Assembly: GCA_000711775.1 (NCBI GenBank)
Contig: ARYC01000147.1
Location: forward strand, 52,238 to 116,237
Direction of reading: 5' to 3'
DNA from: Oxytricha trifallax
Taxonomy: Eukaryota > Ciliophora > Spirotrichea > Sporadotrichida > Oxytrichidae
Length of the DNA: 64,000 nt
In this document: positions 45,078-56,469 of the stretch, one piece after another
How positions within the stretch are numbered: the stretch's first letter is position 1
How the letters are laid out: each line of letters begins with the position of its first letter
Notes under the pieces: generated by a model
Told to the model about the DNA's origin: nothing
Database searches by the model: none
The model's input: only the letters and a program-made list of their open reading frames with translations
Made by a program: the position numbers and the translations under genes

Positions 45078-47027
45078 GAAAAAAAATAAATATAATAAAC
45101 CTAATCAAGAATCTATCAATTGTTAAAAATGAACTAAATTAATATCAAAGAAGAAAACAATTTTGATTTTATAATACTTAACTTTAAATTCTTTATTATA
45201 TCTCTCCGTATTAAACGATTTAATTCCTCTATAAATTTGCTGGCTTGTTGAATTAGATATCTGATGAAGCAATTCCCATACTATACTTAGTCTTCAATTT
45301 TTACTCTCTAACTGCAATAAATATAGAGTAGGCACTTAGCATGCTACAAAAAGTAATAAATATCATCAAAATAGCCCAATCCATAGTACTGCATCTCTGT
45401 AGCCCAATTATAGATTTAAATTTTGAGCTTCCTCTAAGTATAAGGATAATAGATAATTAAAGTATAACAAATTTCTTATTTATAAGTTAACCACTAGCAG
45501 TATGACTAAACATGAAAAGCAAACAGCTTATTTATTCCACTATCTATGAGTCTATTCAATTTTCAAAATTTAATTTAAAGCTTAGAATTCTTTGTCGTTC
45601 TCCTAGTTAAGTTAAAAAGCCTAAGGAATGGTGGGAGTAGGCAAAGTATCATCACTTGAAGGTTATTTTTTAGAAATAAGTTAAATATTTTGTTGACGAA
45701 TTTTATCCTTATCTCTGGGACTGATTGAAGTCGCATTCTATTGAATGTCATTTGGTGAGGTATTTTACTAATGCTGTTAACCAACAGTGATTAATTTGTG
45801 TCTATTACTATTGCTGTTGCTACTACCACTTTTTGGGCTTCCACTATCAACATTGCTATTTTAATGGAGTAGAGTTAAGTGTGCAAACATCTCTGAATCT
45901 TGTTCAATTTCGAAGGATCCAAGATCTTTCTACATTTATTACAGCTTTCTAAAGTTGTCTTGATGTTCATATCTGGCTAGATAATCTTTTAAAACATCAT
46001 CTTAGACTTTTTTATATTTATTCTGATTGTTCAAAGTAGTTATCGAATTCATTCTATAGGGTGGAATCATCTTACTAGGTGAAGTTTGTTACAAGTTTTC
46101 TAGTTTGGATAAATTTTAATTGCTGTCCGACTTCTTTAAACCATGAAACTTAGGTTGATAATTAAAGGGATTTTTAACTGGTTTCTACTTCAATCCTTTG
46201 CCTATTTACATCTCAATCATAAATTAAAATGATTCCTTATGATAAACTTTCTTGCCTTAAAGTTCCTTTTACTATTACTATTTTACTTTTAGCATTTCTG
46301 TTTCTTACTTGTAGATATATCTGGCTTTGTAAGCTGTGTGAAGAGCCAAAGAGAGTAGGACCAAAGTTAACATAATTTATAGATAGAGACTTGGGAATGC
46401 AACGTTCACTAGCACTCCTATCATACTGCCGACTAACACTATAGGCAACATTTATTTTTAAAATGGTGAATAATTAAGCACTTTTATATTAATTTAAACA
46501 TGATAGCTGCTAAATTATAGTCAATTACTACAGAGTTTCTTTCAGGGTGCCTTTCATTGATAGACACTATATATCTTGTGATTGAACAGGAAAGAATAGT
46601 TAAACCAGATAAAGCAATTGCATTTTTTGTCTCAAAGCTAAAGAAAGTCATGCAAAATATTATTTTATTTTTTATATAAAATGGAATGACCACACCCCCT
46701 CCCCCGATTCCTGCCATAGTAGAAAGAGACATAATGACAATTAGTAAAAACAAACCCATAAATTCAAGTCCTAAAATAGGAAACACATCTTTGTGCTAGC
46801 ATATTCAATTATTTATAACTATCAACAAAAGAATTGTGAATTTTAGATATTCCCTTGCTTGAGCAAGTCTCAAAGGGATTGTTTAAACAATCAGCATTTT
46901 CTCTGCATTCATATTATTAACTTTGAGAATCCTAGTCTTTTTGATTTTTACCCCATACTAAATGATTTAATTGATCTTCTATGTCCTTCACAATATTCTC
47001 ATCTTAAACTGGATTCGAATCATTCAT
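44057..47027 (-). CDS. TauE/SafE-family membrane transporter, minus-strand paralogue
   Basis: Read on the minus strand: an N-terminal Cys-rich part (YECRENADCLNNPFETCSS), FPILGLEFMGLFLLIVIMSL, MAGIGGGGVVIPF then CMTFFSFETKNAIALSGLTI, LVGSMIGVLVNVAFPSLYLQ, a long Q/S-rich cytosolic loop (46250-45550), HRQWNKQAVCFSCLVILLVV, QRCSTMDWAILMIFITFCSM, and, beyond the plus paralogue's last segment, GFIGGWVSGALGLGGGAVFN, MGVPPSVSSSTGMYMIMFST, ending at TGA 44059-44057. Same domain order as its neighbour. An IES with GAATAT pointers lies at 46801-46846 and a short one (ATTTT) interrupts VVIPF/CMTF. The start is uncertain; coding sequence on the same strand continues upstream into 47.1-47.6 kb. Confidence 0.82.
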
Positions 47028-47089
47028 CAATACTAAATAAAAACCAAAATAGACTTATTTTAAGTGTATTTTTAATTTATTATATATAA

Positions 47090-47624
47090 AAATATACTTT
47101 ATGAGAAATATCAATTTATTCAGATTAATCATCATCTTGCAACTATTATTAATTTTCGAGTTATCTTTATTTATTAATAATCTTATTAATATCAGAATCT
47201 TAATAAATTTAATTTGCCTAAAACAGTAAAGAATCACTCTTTTAATTTCCCAAAAAATTAAATTAATCATAGTAGCTCTTAAAACTCTAATTTTCAATAG
47301 TTTAAGAATTTTCTATATTTTCATTGAGTATCTTTTCAGAAATATCATTATTCTCTTATATTACATTAGATTGTTAAGGAATATTGAGACTTAGCTTTTT
47401 TAAATCCTCATCATCATTTTCATGAATATATGATTATTAATAATTAACCTATAATTAGTTTGCTCGTTACTCATCATTAAATTTATAGTCTTGAGGATCT
47501 GAAATTTACTAATTTAATGCTAAAATTTCGAGTATAATTTCTTTCTCAGATTCTTTTAGATTTTGGTTTTATAGTGAAAACTATTAAGTGGAAGAGGTAG
47601 GATTGATAAGATAATTTTCTTCTT
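47090..47624 (-). CDS. Q/N/E-rich coding fragment at the left arm edge
   Basis: Minus-strand frame open with TAA/TAG as Gln: ENYLINPTSSTQQFSLQNQN, EIILEILALNQQISDPQDYK, ENDDEDLKKLSLNIPQQSN, SFKSYYDQFNFLGNQKSDS, RQLENQQQLQDDDQSEQIDI. It lies just upstream of the minus TauE gene on the same strand and may be its N-terminal part, or a separate gene. Most of it (above 47244) has an identical copy at 63620-64000 in the right arm. No domain recognised. Confidence 0.5.
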
Positions 47625-47643
47625 CATTAATCTTGCAGAAACT

Positions 47644-48864
47644 AAAAAAAATAAAATCAAATGATCTAAATTTATAAATTATAATTATAAACTTATATTA
47701 TAATTTTAAACTTTATCCGCTAAGAAAAATTAATCCCATTACAATTTAGACAAATGTTAGATTAAAGTTTCTTTGGTTCGATTGCTTGTTATTAATTTAT
47801 GACTTCATAAGTTATTCTAAATTATTATAAAATATTTGAACCATAATATTTTTTAAATAATTCTATTTCATAATTTCTTTATAATTTTAAATTGATGGGA
47901 TTATCTGTATTATATAAGTTATATTATAATTTTAGTAACTATAGATTCTTATTTTTACCATAAATAATCAAAATATCATATGCTATTTTTACACTACAGT
48001 ATACAAATAAAAAGGATTGTGTCGTTTATAAATCAATTTATAATTTTCATAAAAATGTAATCTCTCTCTCAAATCATTTATTAATTGAATATTAAATAAG
48101 TTTTTATTTAAGTTAATTATAGATACTATATCATTTAATATTAGCGCATAATAAATATTTAGATTTTCATTAAAAATTTGTAAACTTTCTAAAAAGATAT
48201 AAAGGACTTAGGTTTTTACTATTGAGCTTTCAGAAAATTTATTTGACTATTAATAACTAGCAAATTTAATATTTGTATATTTTTAAGCTTTTACAATATT
48301 TATGTTACTAATCTTTCCTAATTTTTATAATTCATTGTTTAAAAGGGTATTATATTTTTATTAAAAAAATCTAACAATTACAATTATTGCTAAAATAAAT
48401 TTGATTTATTGAGAATTGCTATTAAAAAATTAAATTACTTAATAAATATTTATTAAAAAAATCAATTTACATTTATCAAAATTTAAATAATTTCAAAGCA
48501 GAGGAAGTATTTTTTGTGTGATTTAACATATTAATTGTTATAATTATTAAATTAAAAAAATCCATTATAATTAGTAGAATTAAGAATTATTTTAATTTCA
48601 AAGGTCTTTAATATACCTTTTTATTTTGGATAAAGTTAGTATGCATTAAAAATTATTTTTTCATATTTATTTTCTATTTCTACAGTAACTACCTGCCTTC
48701 AAATTAATGCTAAGGAATTATATCTTTTAAAATGAACTAATAATTGCATTTTAAATAATGAGAATTAATTTTATTATGATTAAAATATGAAAATTATAAA
48801 ATTTATTTCAAATTAAGTATGAAACTTTTCTTCTTGATTACTTAAATAATTTCTGTAATTTATC
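47644..48864. other. AT-rich non-coding part of the left arm
   Basis: About 1.2 kb, extremely AT-rich; no gene seen. The mirror copy is 62380-63600. Confidence 0.6.
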
Positions 48865-51800
48865 TCACTATCTATTTGGTAAAACATTATTGCTTGCGTT
48901 ATTAGCAGCGCTGTTCTTAATTTACTGATAGACTTGAGTGGCTCTAGTTGATATTTTCTGATTGAGTTTGGACTGTGAGAATTGATATAGCGTATCGAGA
49001 TATTCGTTTTGCTCATGCTTGCTCAATTATTGGAAAAGTCCCCTTCTACTTGCATCTTCTATCCATTCTATCTCCATCGCTTCGAAAGCACCGCTTCTTA
49101 TGATTTTGTTAATGCGATTAATCACTTAGAAAGCAGTCTTGTCTTCAAGCTACTTTACGACTGGGCCTGTTTAAGCAACTAATCTTATCAAGTAAATATC
49201 ATCTGCTTCTTTCATAGTAAGTCTATAAGCCTCTTCAAACTATCGCTTCTTCACAAGCTCTAAAACCTTATTCCAGACTTGAATTAGCTTCGATTAATAC
49301 TGCCTTTGTGGAGACTTTAATGGAATCTAACCTTAGGCATTTTAGATTGTGTTCATAGGAAGGGGTTGATTCATCAAAATTTGTGATTAACTGTAATCTT
49401 ATGGTCTGAATCGAGGTTCTCTTTCATATTTAATAGTTAGTTAATTAAATTCATTTTATCATATCAGCATTTAAAGCTAAACAAACCACTAACGTATTAT
49501 TTAACTTAATCAAGATTAGAAGAGTTACATTAAAGAATAGAAATATTAATTTACTAGAAAATACTCAAATATAAATTATTAAGTACAAAGATAATCACCC
49601 TATAAGTTATGGAGTCATACGAAAATTAAAATTAAAATTAATTATAGAGGATCAATCCCTCGTATAGTTCTCTTTCATCCCTAAAATATTAAAAATTTTA
49701 AATATACTAACCTTGCAAAATCAGTTGGCTAACCCATAGTTCTTTGTTGTAGCATTTATTAGTTTTGAGAATTCAATGTGTCTGATAGTCTCCTAAATAT
49801 CTATTAATTATCAAAATCTTTTTACTCTTGCATCCTTTGATTGTCAATCTACTACCTTTCAAACTGCTGCAACTAATTCGAAGCATTATCCACTCTACCC
49901 TCTATGTCCTCAATTTTATCACACATCTTGGAGAAACCCTACTCCATTTACCTCTACATCATTAATATTTATTAAGTGATCAACTATGCTGCTTAGTTTG
50001 CATTTGAACTTTGTTGTTGCTGTTAGTTTGGAAGTGATTGTGCCATAGGTCTCTGTTATAAGCTTTGATTTTATGCCATACCATTCATATTGAGCAGAGG
50101 TACTTAAGAACCTGGTTGTTGATTCTGAGTCATGAGGTAGTTAGGGTTTTGGTAGGAAGCGGGTTGTGTAAGACCAAGTTACTATTGTGGCTAGAATCTT
50201 TGTTACTGTTGAACAGGGTATTGTTAATTGAGGAGAGGTGGTAGAGTTTGTTGATGCATAGGCAGTTGTTGCAGTTAAGGTTTCATATTTTAATGTTGTA
50301 ATTATAATTGTTGCTGTTATTATAATTAATTCTATTAATTTTAAATTTATTGCAAAAAGAATAAATTTTCAATATTTTCGAGATTTTTGATTGATCTATT
50401 TATTAAAATAAAATTATATAAATTAACAATAACTAGGATTCATCTGTTATGAAACTTTAGCGTTTAATTAACCTTGAGCATTATTATTTATAATTTCTGG
50501 CTATACGAGGTTTTTATTGAAACCCTGTAATTAATTTTGCTATTGGCTCAATACTCCTGGGTTACCCAAAACAGAAGTAAGATTTTGTGAGGGTACCTAA
50601 TTAGGCAAGAAATTAGAACCTTAAACAATTTAATTCTAGGGAGATTGCATTTTTTGTTGAGTTTATAGTTGATTTAATTGTTGATTCTAAGCAGCCAATT
50701 ATGAATTTGTTTATTGAGCTTGATTTGGATATGGTTGCTACTATAATTGACTTTAAACTAATGGATTTCCTTATTAATTGAGTAATTGTTTATTTTATGC
50801 GTTGATGAGAGGGTTGAGAGGTTAAGCTTGATTTAATGGGGTTAGAGGGTTGATTTATCTCAACAAATTAGTGTTATCTTACCCATTAACAATTGCTCTA
50901 TTAGTTGGAGTTATTTATTAGCTATTTAGAAATTATTAGCCATTTGGTAATTATTATGTTTGTAGTTAGTTCAAACCACCATTAAGTTGTTAAAGGCTGG
51001 GTTGATTAGTAAGTGGTGGTAGTTTTTGATGTGCTTATTATTAAGTTAATGATTAGCTTTCTTGAAATTGCTATTACTGAGGTACATTTCTTGATTAAAT
51101 TTGTTGTTGTTACTGCTATGGGGTTATCAGCTACTTATTGGCTTAGAACTAATCTTGTTATGCAGGGTTTGCACTATAATTTATTTGTGGGTCTTACTGT
51201 TTTACAGGAGCAATTATAATCTTTCTTTAAGTATCTTTTAAATTGAAGTTTTATTGCTAGGCTTAAGGTACTTGTTATTACGATACTAATGGATTTTATT
51301 GTTAGACTTATTTAGCGCCAATTTGATTTGTATTTATTGCTTTTTATTATGGGGGAATTTATTATAATTGTTTTTGCTGTTCTTGTAAAATCAAGGAATT
51401 GTCTCTGCTGTTACTTTAAGGAGGGTTAATATTTGATATATTTCCTGAACCAATCTAAGGTTGTGACAGAAATTTGAATTTTAAATTTCTTTATATTGAA
51501 GATTTTAATTCGCAACTTGTTATGGTTTTAGGTTGGACATATGCATGTCTCTATCATTAATGTCTGATTCACAATTATCGATATCTGGGTCTTCTTCTTT
51601 GATAAGCGGAAGTTCCTTTTCTATGAAAGGCGAACTCATTCTTTGTTGTAGAGCATGTTGACCAGTCTGTTACTTTTACTAATAATTAGTGGGTAAATTA
51701 ATTTAAGTGATGCGTTGATTAGATTGGTTTTATGTAGTTGGTTATTGTGATGGTTGATTTTAAATTTAATAGATTGATGAGCTTCGTTGATTTAAGTTAG

Positions 51801-54773
51801 GTTATTGTAACGAATCCATAAACACTTCATTTGCAATAATAAATTAAGTTAAATTGCAAGTTGTTCCTGTCTTTAAGACTCAATTAAATCCCCATCAATC
51901 AATAACTCTTTTTGTAAACTTTAATTACTATAAAATAAACATAATTGAATATCTGTAGGATCAGACACAAAGCCAATCTGTTACTATTATTCCTCTTAAA
52001 TTTACTGCATTACATCATTCTCCCGTGGTTTACTAAACATCTTATCCTCCAAGAACTCCTTATGCTATTAATATTTATTCAATTGAGGATTTCTTTATAA
52101 CATATTGGACTGTGCTTACTTCAACTGCTGTCTTTGCTCCTCCAAGTATCTTTGTTGAGTGTTTGGACTGGCTGAAAATATGTCTTATTGCGACTGAAGT
52201 TATTGCTGTTGTTGTTACAAAGTAGGCTAAGTTTATTCCTACTAAAGCGGTACTTGTTGTTGTTATACGAATGGGTTTTAGGAGAGCTGTTAGTTTTAGA
52301 GTTGATAGTGTTGTTATTGTGAAGACTCTAATTAGTCTTGTGTTGTTGGTCTTAACTATTGGTTTTAAATTGGTGAAGAAAACTGGTTAAGTGGATTTAT
52401 CAAAATAAATTTAATAATCTCAAAGGATGTTAGAACTACTCCAATTAATCTCTAATAGGGCTTTGATAATTAGATATTGCTTAATTTTATAAAGGCTGCT
52501 GCATTAATTGAGGTGTCTTTGCATTAAAATTCAATTATGAGTTTGGCTAATTGCTTTAATTATTGAAAGCCTAATTACCAATTAGATGATCCTAGTTAAT
52601 TTCCTCAAAACCCTCGAATTCTTAGTTTGGCAATTATAAAACTTAATGAGAATACTGGTCTACAGCCGATTGCATCTAGTGTGGCTGTATTTAATTTACT
52701 TATTGTAAAGGTTAGAATTATTATTGTACAAAGTCATCTAGAAGGGGGTTTTATATATTGTTTTGCTGTTATAATCCTGGATACTACAACTATTATTATT
52801 ATAGTGGCTAGTACTGTAAGAATTAAGCTTGATTTGGTTATAAAGAATCTTAAAAAACTTGTTAATTAGATAAAGGAATTTATAATTATTTAAATAATGA
52901 GTATTTATTGAAAATTAGCATAAATATTATACTGTTACTAAGGGACACCATAACCTTGATAATCAGTTTGATATACTGGTTATGGCTTTTGTTATTCATG
53001 CTGATTTTAAAAATGTGATTGCTAACTAATTGGATAGTTTTGAGGTATGGTTTGAGACTAAGGCATGAATGATAGCTAATCACCTTGGAATAAGGGAGTC
53101 TAGACTTAATCATTAAAGTTATTGGGAACTTATTATTGTAAATAAATTTAGAAATTAGATAAAATTATTTTTCATAAATTTTATAACAACTGCCCTCAAC
53201 ATAATAAATTAAAAATTATTAAAATCAGATTATTACTTGTAATATAGATCATAAAATCATATTTCACTAATAGGTTGAAATGATATTCATTTAAAAATAT
53301 GAAGTAATGCAATATAAAAAATTAAGTAATTTTATTACATAAGTATTTTTATTCGTTCTAAAAAGAATATAAAAAAATCTCTAATTATGTTGAATTTTCA
53401 GAATAACCTATAATCATTTCAATATTTTATCAAAAATTTCTAATATGACGATAATATCCCACAATTTAGCCAGTAGTAGGATCAACAACAGGATCTCCTT
53501 AATAGATTTGAGATATTGGAAGATAATTTTAAGATTAAAGAGGTACTTATTAAGCAAGTTATGGTACAAATTACTGCTACCCATATTAATCAACCACTCC
53601 CTGAGTTTATGGATATTGCTACTCTCCTTGAAGCATTTATGCTAATTGTTACAAACCTTCTTAAGATGAGGCCATGAATTAATTCTAATCTGTGCCACCA
53701 TTAAAACCTATTTGCTACATCATACTCTTTGCTGACTACCTATTTGGTGATCTAGAAACGTTTCTTTGTTAGTTACCAAAATCTTATTGATTTAATTAGT
53801 TTAATCTCTGTTAATGTGGCTGCAAATCTACTTAAGTTCTTTACTAAGGATAGTTTTAAACTGCAGATCTTGGTGACAAATATTAATCAGTATTAATTGA
53901 TACTATATCATTGTTGCGTTTTTACTATTATTGAGGTTTGTTTGGCTATATTTTATTCATAGGTGCAATTTGCTGGGTTGATTAATCACCATGAGGAAGT
54001 ATGTGACTTTCATCGATTTCAGGTAGCATATCAGCCAATTTATGTTAAGATTTTCCACTTGGGCTCATACTAGAGGCTCTTGGGCTATTGCCACGCATGA
54101 ATGAATTTAGTTCAGATATCCTTTTCAACTCTTCATATACAATCGAATTTTAAATACAAATGAATAAGTCAATTATTATAGTTTCTTGTCTTTGCTTTGT
54201 GATGGGGAAAAATTAACGTTTCCCATAGCAAGACCACCTCCTTAGCCTTTCCCCTTTTTTAAGAAACCTTAGGATATTAATGTTTGAATTGTAATTTTAT
54301 AATTCTACAAATTCTTAAAAAATGTGTGAGCATAAATTATTAAAATATCATTCTTTACGACTGATTAATTTCATCCTATATAAAGTCGTTCATAACTCTA
54401 GAATTATCCGATTTTGATCTTTTCTATATTTCTCTAGTCTCTTTAGCCTAGTCCCTAAGTTTACTATCAAAATTTGTTACAAATTATTATATTGAGTTAC
54501 CTGTATTTATTATTTTGAAAATTTTAAGACATTAAATTGGCCATCATATTTTGCTTCTGGCTTGGATCAATTTCTTCGTAGATTTTTTATAAGTCTATCC
54601 ACGCCTGTTTGGCTTTGTTTCGGGATTCAGAGAGGTCTATTTGTTTCTCAGAGGCGATTGATTCTAGGGCTTTCATAACATCTCCCTATGATTATTGATT
54701 TAAGAAATTTAAAGATTAGTAATATACCTGATAAGTGTTAAAACTTATATATGCAACTATGCTGTTTATGAGT
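48865..54773 (-). pseudogene. Frameshifted left-arm copy of the TORTIFOLIA-like gene
   Basis: Mirror image of the gene at 56470-62379 (see that entry). One base is missing at 51467/51468 relative to the right arm (left reads TTGTGACAGAAATTTG, right has TTTCTAGTCACAA). The right copy keeps its Q-rich frame across the site, while the left copy shifts and meets TGA about 80 bases later. Either this copy is broken or one arm has a base-call error. Confidence 0.6.
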
Positions 54774-54992
54774 GCATAGAAAGAGCATAAATTATAAAAG
54801 GCTAATCAAAATATGTTAATCCACAAGAATAAATTAATTTTTCATTCTCCCTTTAAATAGAGAGAGAGAGAGGTTTTATCTAATTTCTAATTCACACTTT
54901 ATTTATATGTTTTTTAGAGAGAAGGCTTTCTGTATTATCTGAGTGTTTACTTTCATTTAAATTATGATCGCTCTCGTATTCTTCTCTCTCGT

Positions 54993-55476
54993 GCAAATAT
55001 ATGCAGTATTTTATAAATTTACTGAATTAATAATTTGATATTGTACTTTTGGTATACAAAAATATTCTTAAATGTATTTCCTTCTTGAGTCTCTTTTCAT
55101 AAGGGCAATTTATTCGAAGACTGAGTCGCCCAGAGCACACAAAATAAATGCAGCCCCTCCACAAGGAATGAAAGTCTTATTGAAATATAAGAGCCAAATA
55201 CTTTAATCCCATGTCACTAATTCAAGTTGCTTTATAAAAAACCATACAACGCAGACGTATTTCAAATAAGATTATTGTATTATTTAAAAATAGTGAAATC
55301 CCTTTTATTATAAAGTTGTATGATAGTATGAATCTCAAGATAGACCTCCAAAGCTCAGTTTCATTAGTTGCATTAGAAGTGAAGAATTTATGTTGAACTA
55401 ATATACCCAAGTAGGCAAAAAACCCTAGGGCAGTTTTCCCAATATATGGAAATGCTGCCTCATGAAATATCTTAAG
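54993..55476 (-). pseudogene. Left-arm copy of the PAP2-like gene, truncated at the fold-back
   Basis: On the minus strand, KIFHEAAFPYIGKTALGFFA, YLGILVQHKFFTSNATNETE and the following membrane segment are identical to the right arm. Upstream of CTTAAG the sequence changes to spacer, so the N-terminal part with the HSINQV motif is missing. Confidence 0.6.
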
Positions 55477-55766
55477 TTTTCTTAGCAGCCCACTCAATAA
55501 ATTAAGTTATTTTTGGGTCTACAATAGGCATAGAAATCGCTGTATTTTTGCATTTTTGCGTAAAACCTAGAGTTTACAGACACTTAAACTGGCTTAGTGA
55601 ACAAAGCCCGCTAAGAGTTAATTACCTCAGATAAGTTCTTAAAGCATCTAGTATGTTCGCACTATCTCAAATAACTTTCTTAGCTTATTACTATGCAGCT
55701 TATCACACTGAGACTCCCCAGAAATATATTGATAATGTCATGAAAAAGTGCAGTGGCTAGGCTACT
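55477..55766. other. Asymmetric 290-bp spacer of the inverted repeat
   Basis: Single-copy DNA between the two arms, bounded on both sides by CTTAAG. On the plus strand it is one open coding frame continuous with the right arm (next entry), so it belongs to the right-hand copy rather than being filler. Confidence 0.85.
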
Positions 55767-56250
55767 CTTAAGATATTTCATGAGGCAGCATTTCCATATA
55801 TTGGGAAAACTGCCCTAGGGTTTTTTGCCTACTTGGGTATATTAGTTCAACATAAATTCTTCACTTCTAATGCAACTAATGAAACTGAGCTTTGGAGGTC
55901 TATCTTGAGATTCATACTATCATACAACTTTATAATAAAAGGGATTTCACTATTTTTAAATAATACAATAATCTTATTTGAAATACGTCTGCGTTGTATG
56001 GTTTTTTATAAAGCAACTTGAATTAGTGACATGGGATTAAAGTATTTGGCTCTTATATTTCAATAAGACTTTCATTCCTTGTGGAGGGGCTGCATTTATT
56101 TTGTGTGCTCTGGGCGACTCAGTCTTCGAATAAATTGCCCTTATGAAAAGAGACTCAAGAAGGAAATACATTTAAGAATATTTTTGTATACCAAAAGTAC
56201 AATATCAAATTATTAATTCAGTAAATTTATAAAATACTGCATATATTTGC
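55477..56250 (+). CDS. PAP2-like membrane phosphatase, 5' part missing
   Basis: Plus-strand frame starting in the spacer: VFLAAHSINQVIFGSTIGIE, IAVFLHFCVKPRVYRHLNWL, ASSMFALSQITFLAYYYAAY, then KIFHEAAFPYIGKTALGFFA and ELWRSILRFILSYNFI; after an AT-rich break, FIPCGGAAFILCALGDSVFE. The HSxNQVxxG pattern is like the third motif of PAP2/glucose-6-phosphatase enzymes, whose earlier motifs (KxxxxxxRP and PSGH) should precede it. They are absent because the sequence upstream is the inverted left arm. Several membrane segments are visible. The family call rests mainly on one motif. The border near 55980-56060 is probably an IES. Confidence 0.5.
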
Positions 56251-56469
56251 ACGAGAGAGAAGAATACGAGAGCGATCATAATTTAAATGAAAGTAAACAC
56301 TCAGATAATACAGAAAGCCTTCTCTCTAAAAAACATATAAATAAAGTGTGAATTAGAAATTAGATAAAACCTCTCTCTCTCTCTATTTAAAGGGAGAATG
56401 AAAAATTAATTTATTCTTGTGGATTAACATATTTTGATTAGCCTTTTATAATTTATGCTCTTTCTATGC

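Larger units (their letters stand above)
47244..55476 (+). repeat. Left arm of giant inverted repeat
   Basis: Matches the reverse complement of 55767-64000. Symmetric positions add to 111243 near the centre and 111244 beyond about 59.8 kb, so there is a single-base length difference. It may extend left of 47244, because the window ends at its partner base. The inner end is the palindromic hexamer CTTAAG at 55471-55476. Confidence 0.95.

Noticed and set aside
48813..49016. Minus-strand ORF at 48813-49016 and its mirror 62228-62431
   Set aside because: They overlap the conserved TORTIFOLIA-like C-terminal domain in another frame; the domain frame is preferred.
51013..52869. Plus-strand ORFs rich in I/V/L in the left arm
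   Set aside because: They are antisense of the Q/N-rich minus-strand coding region and have mirror copies for the same reason.
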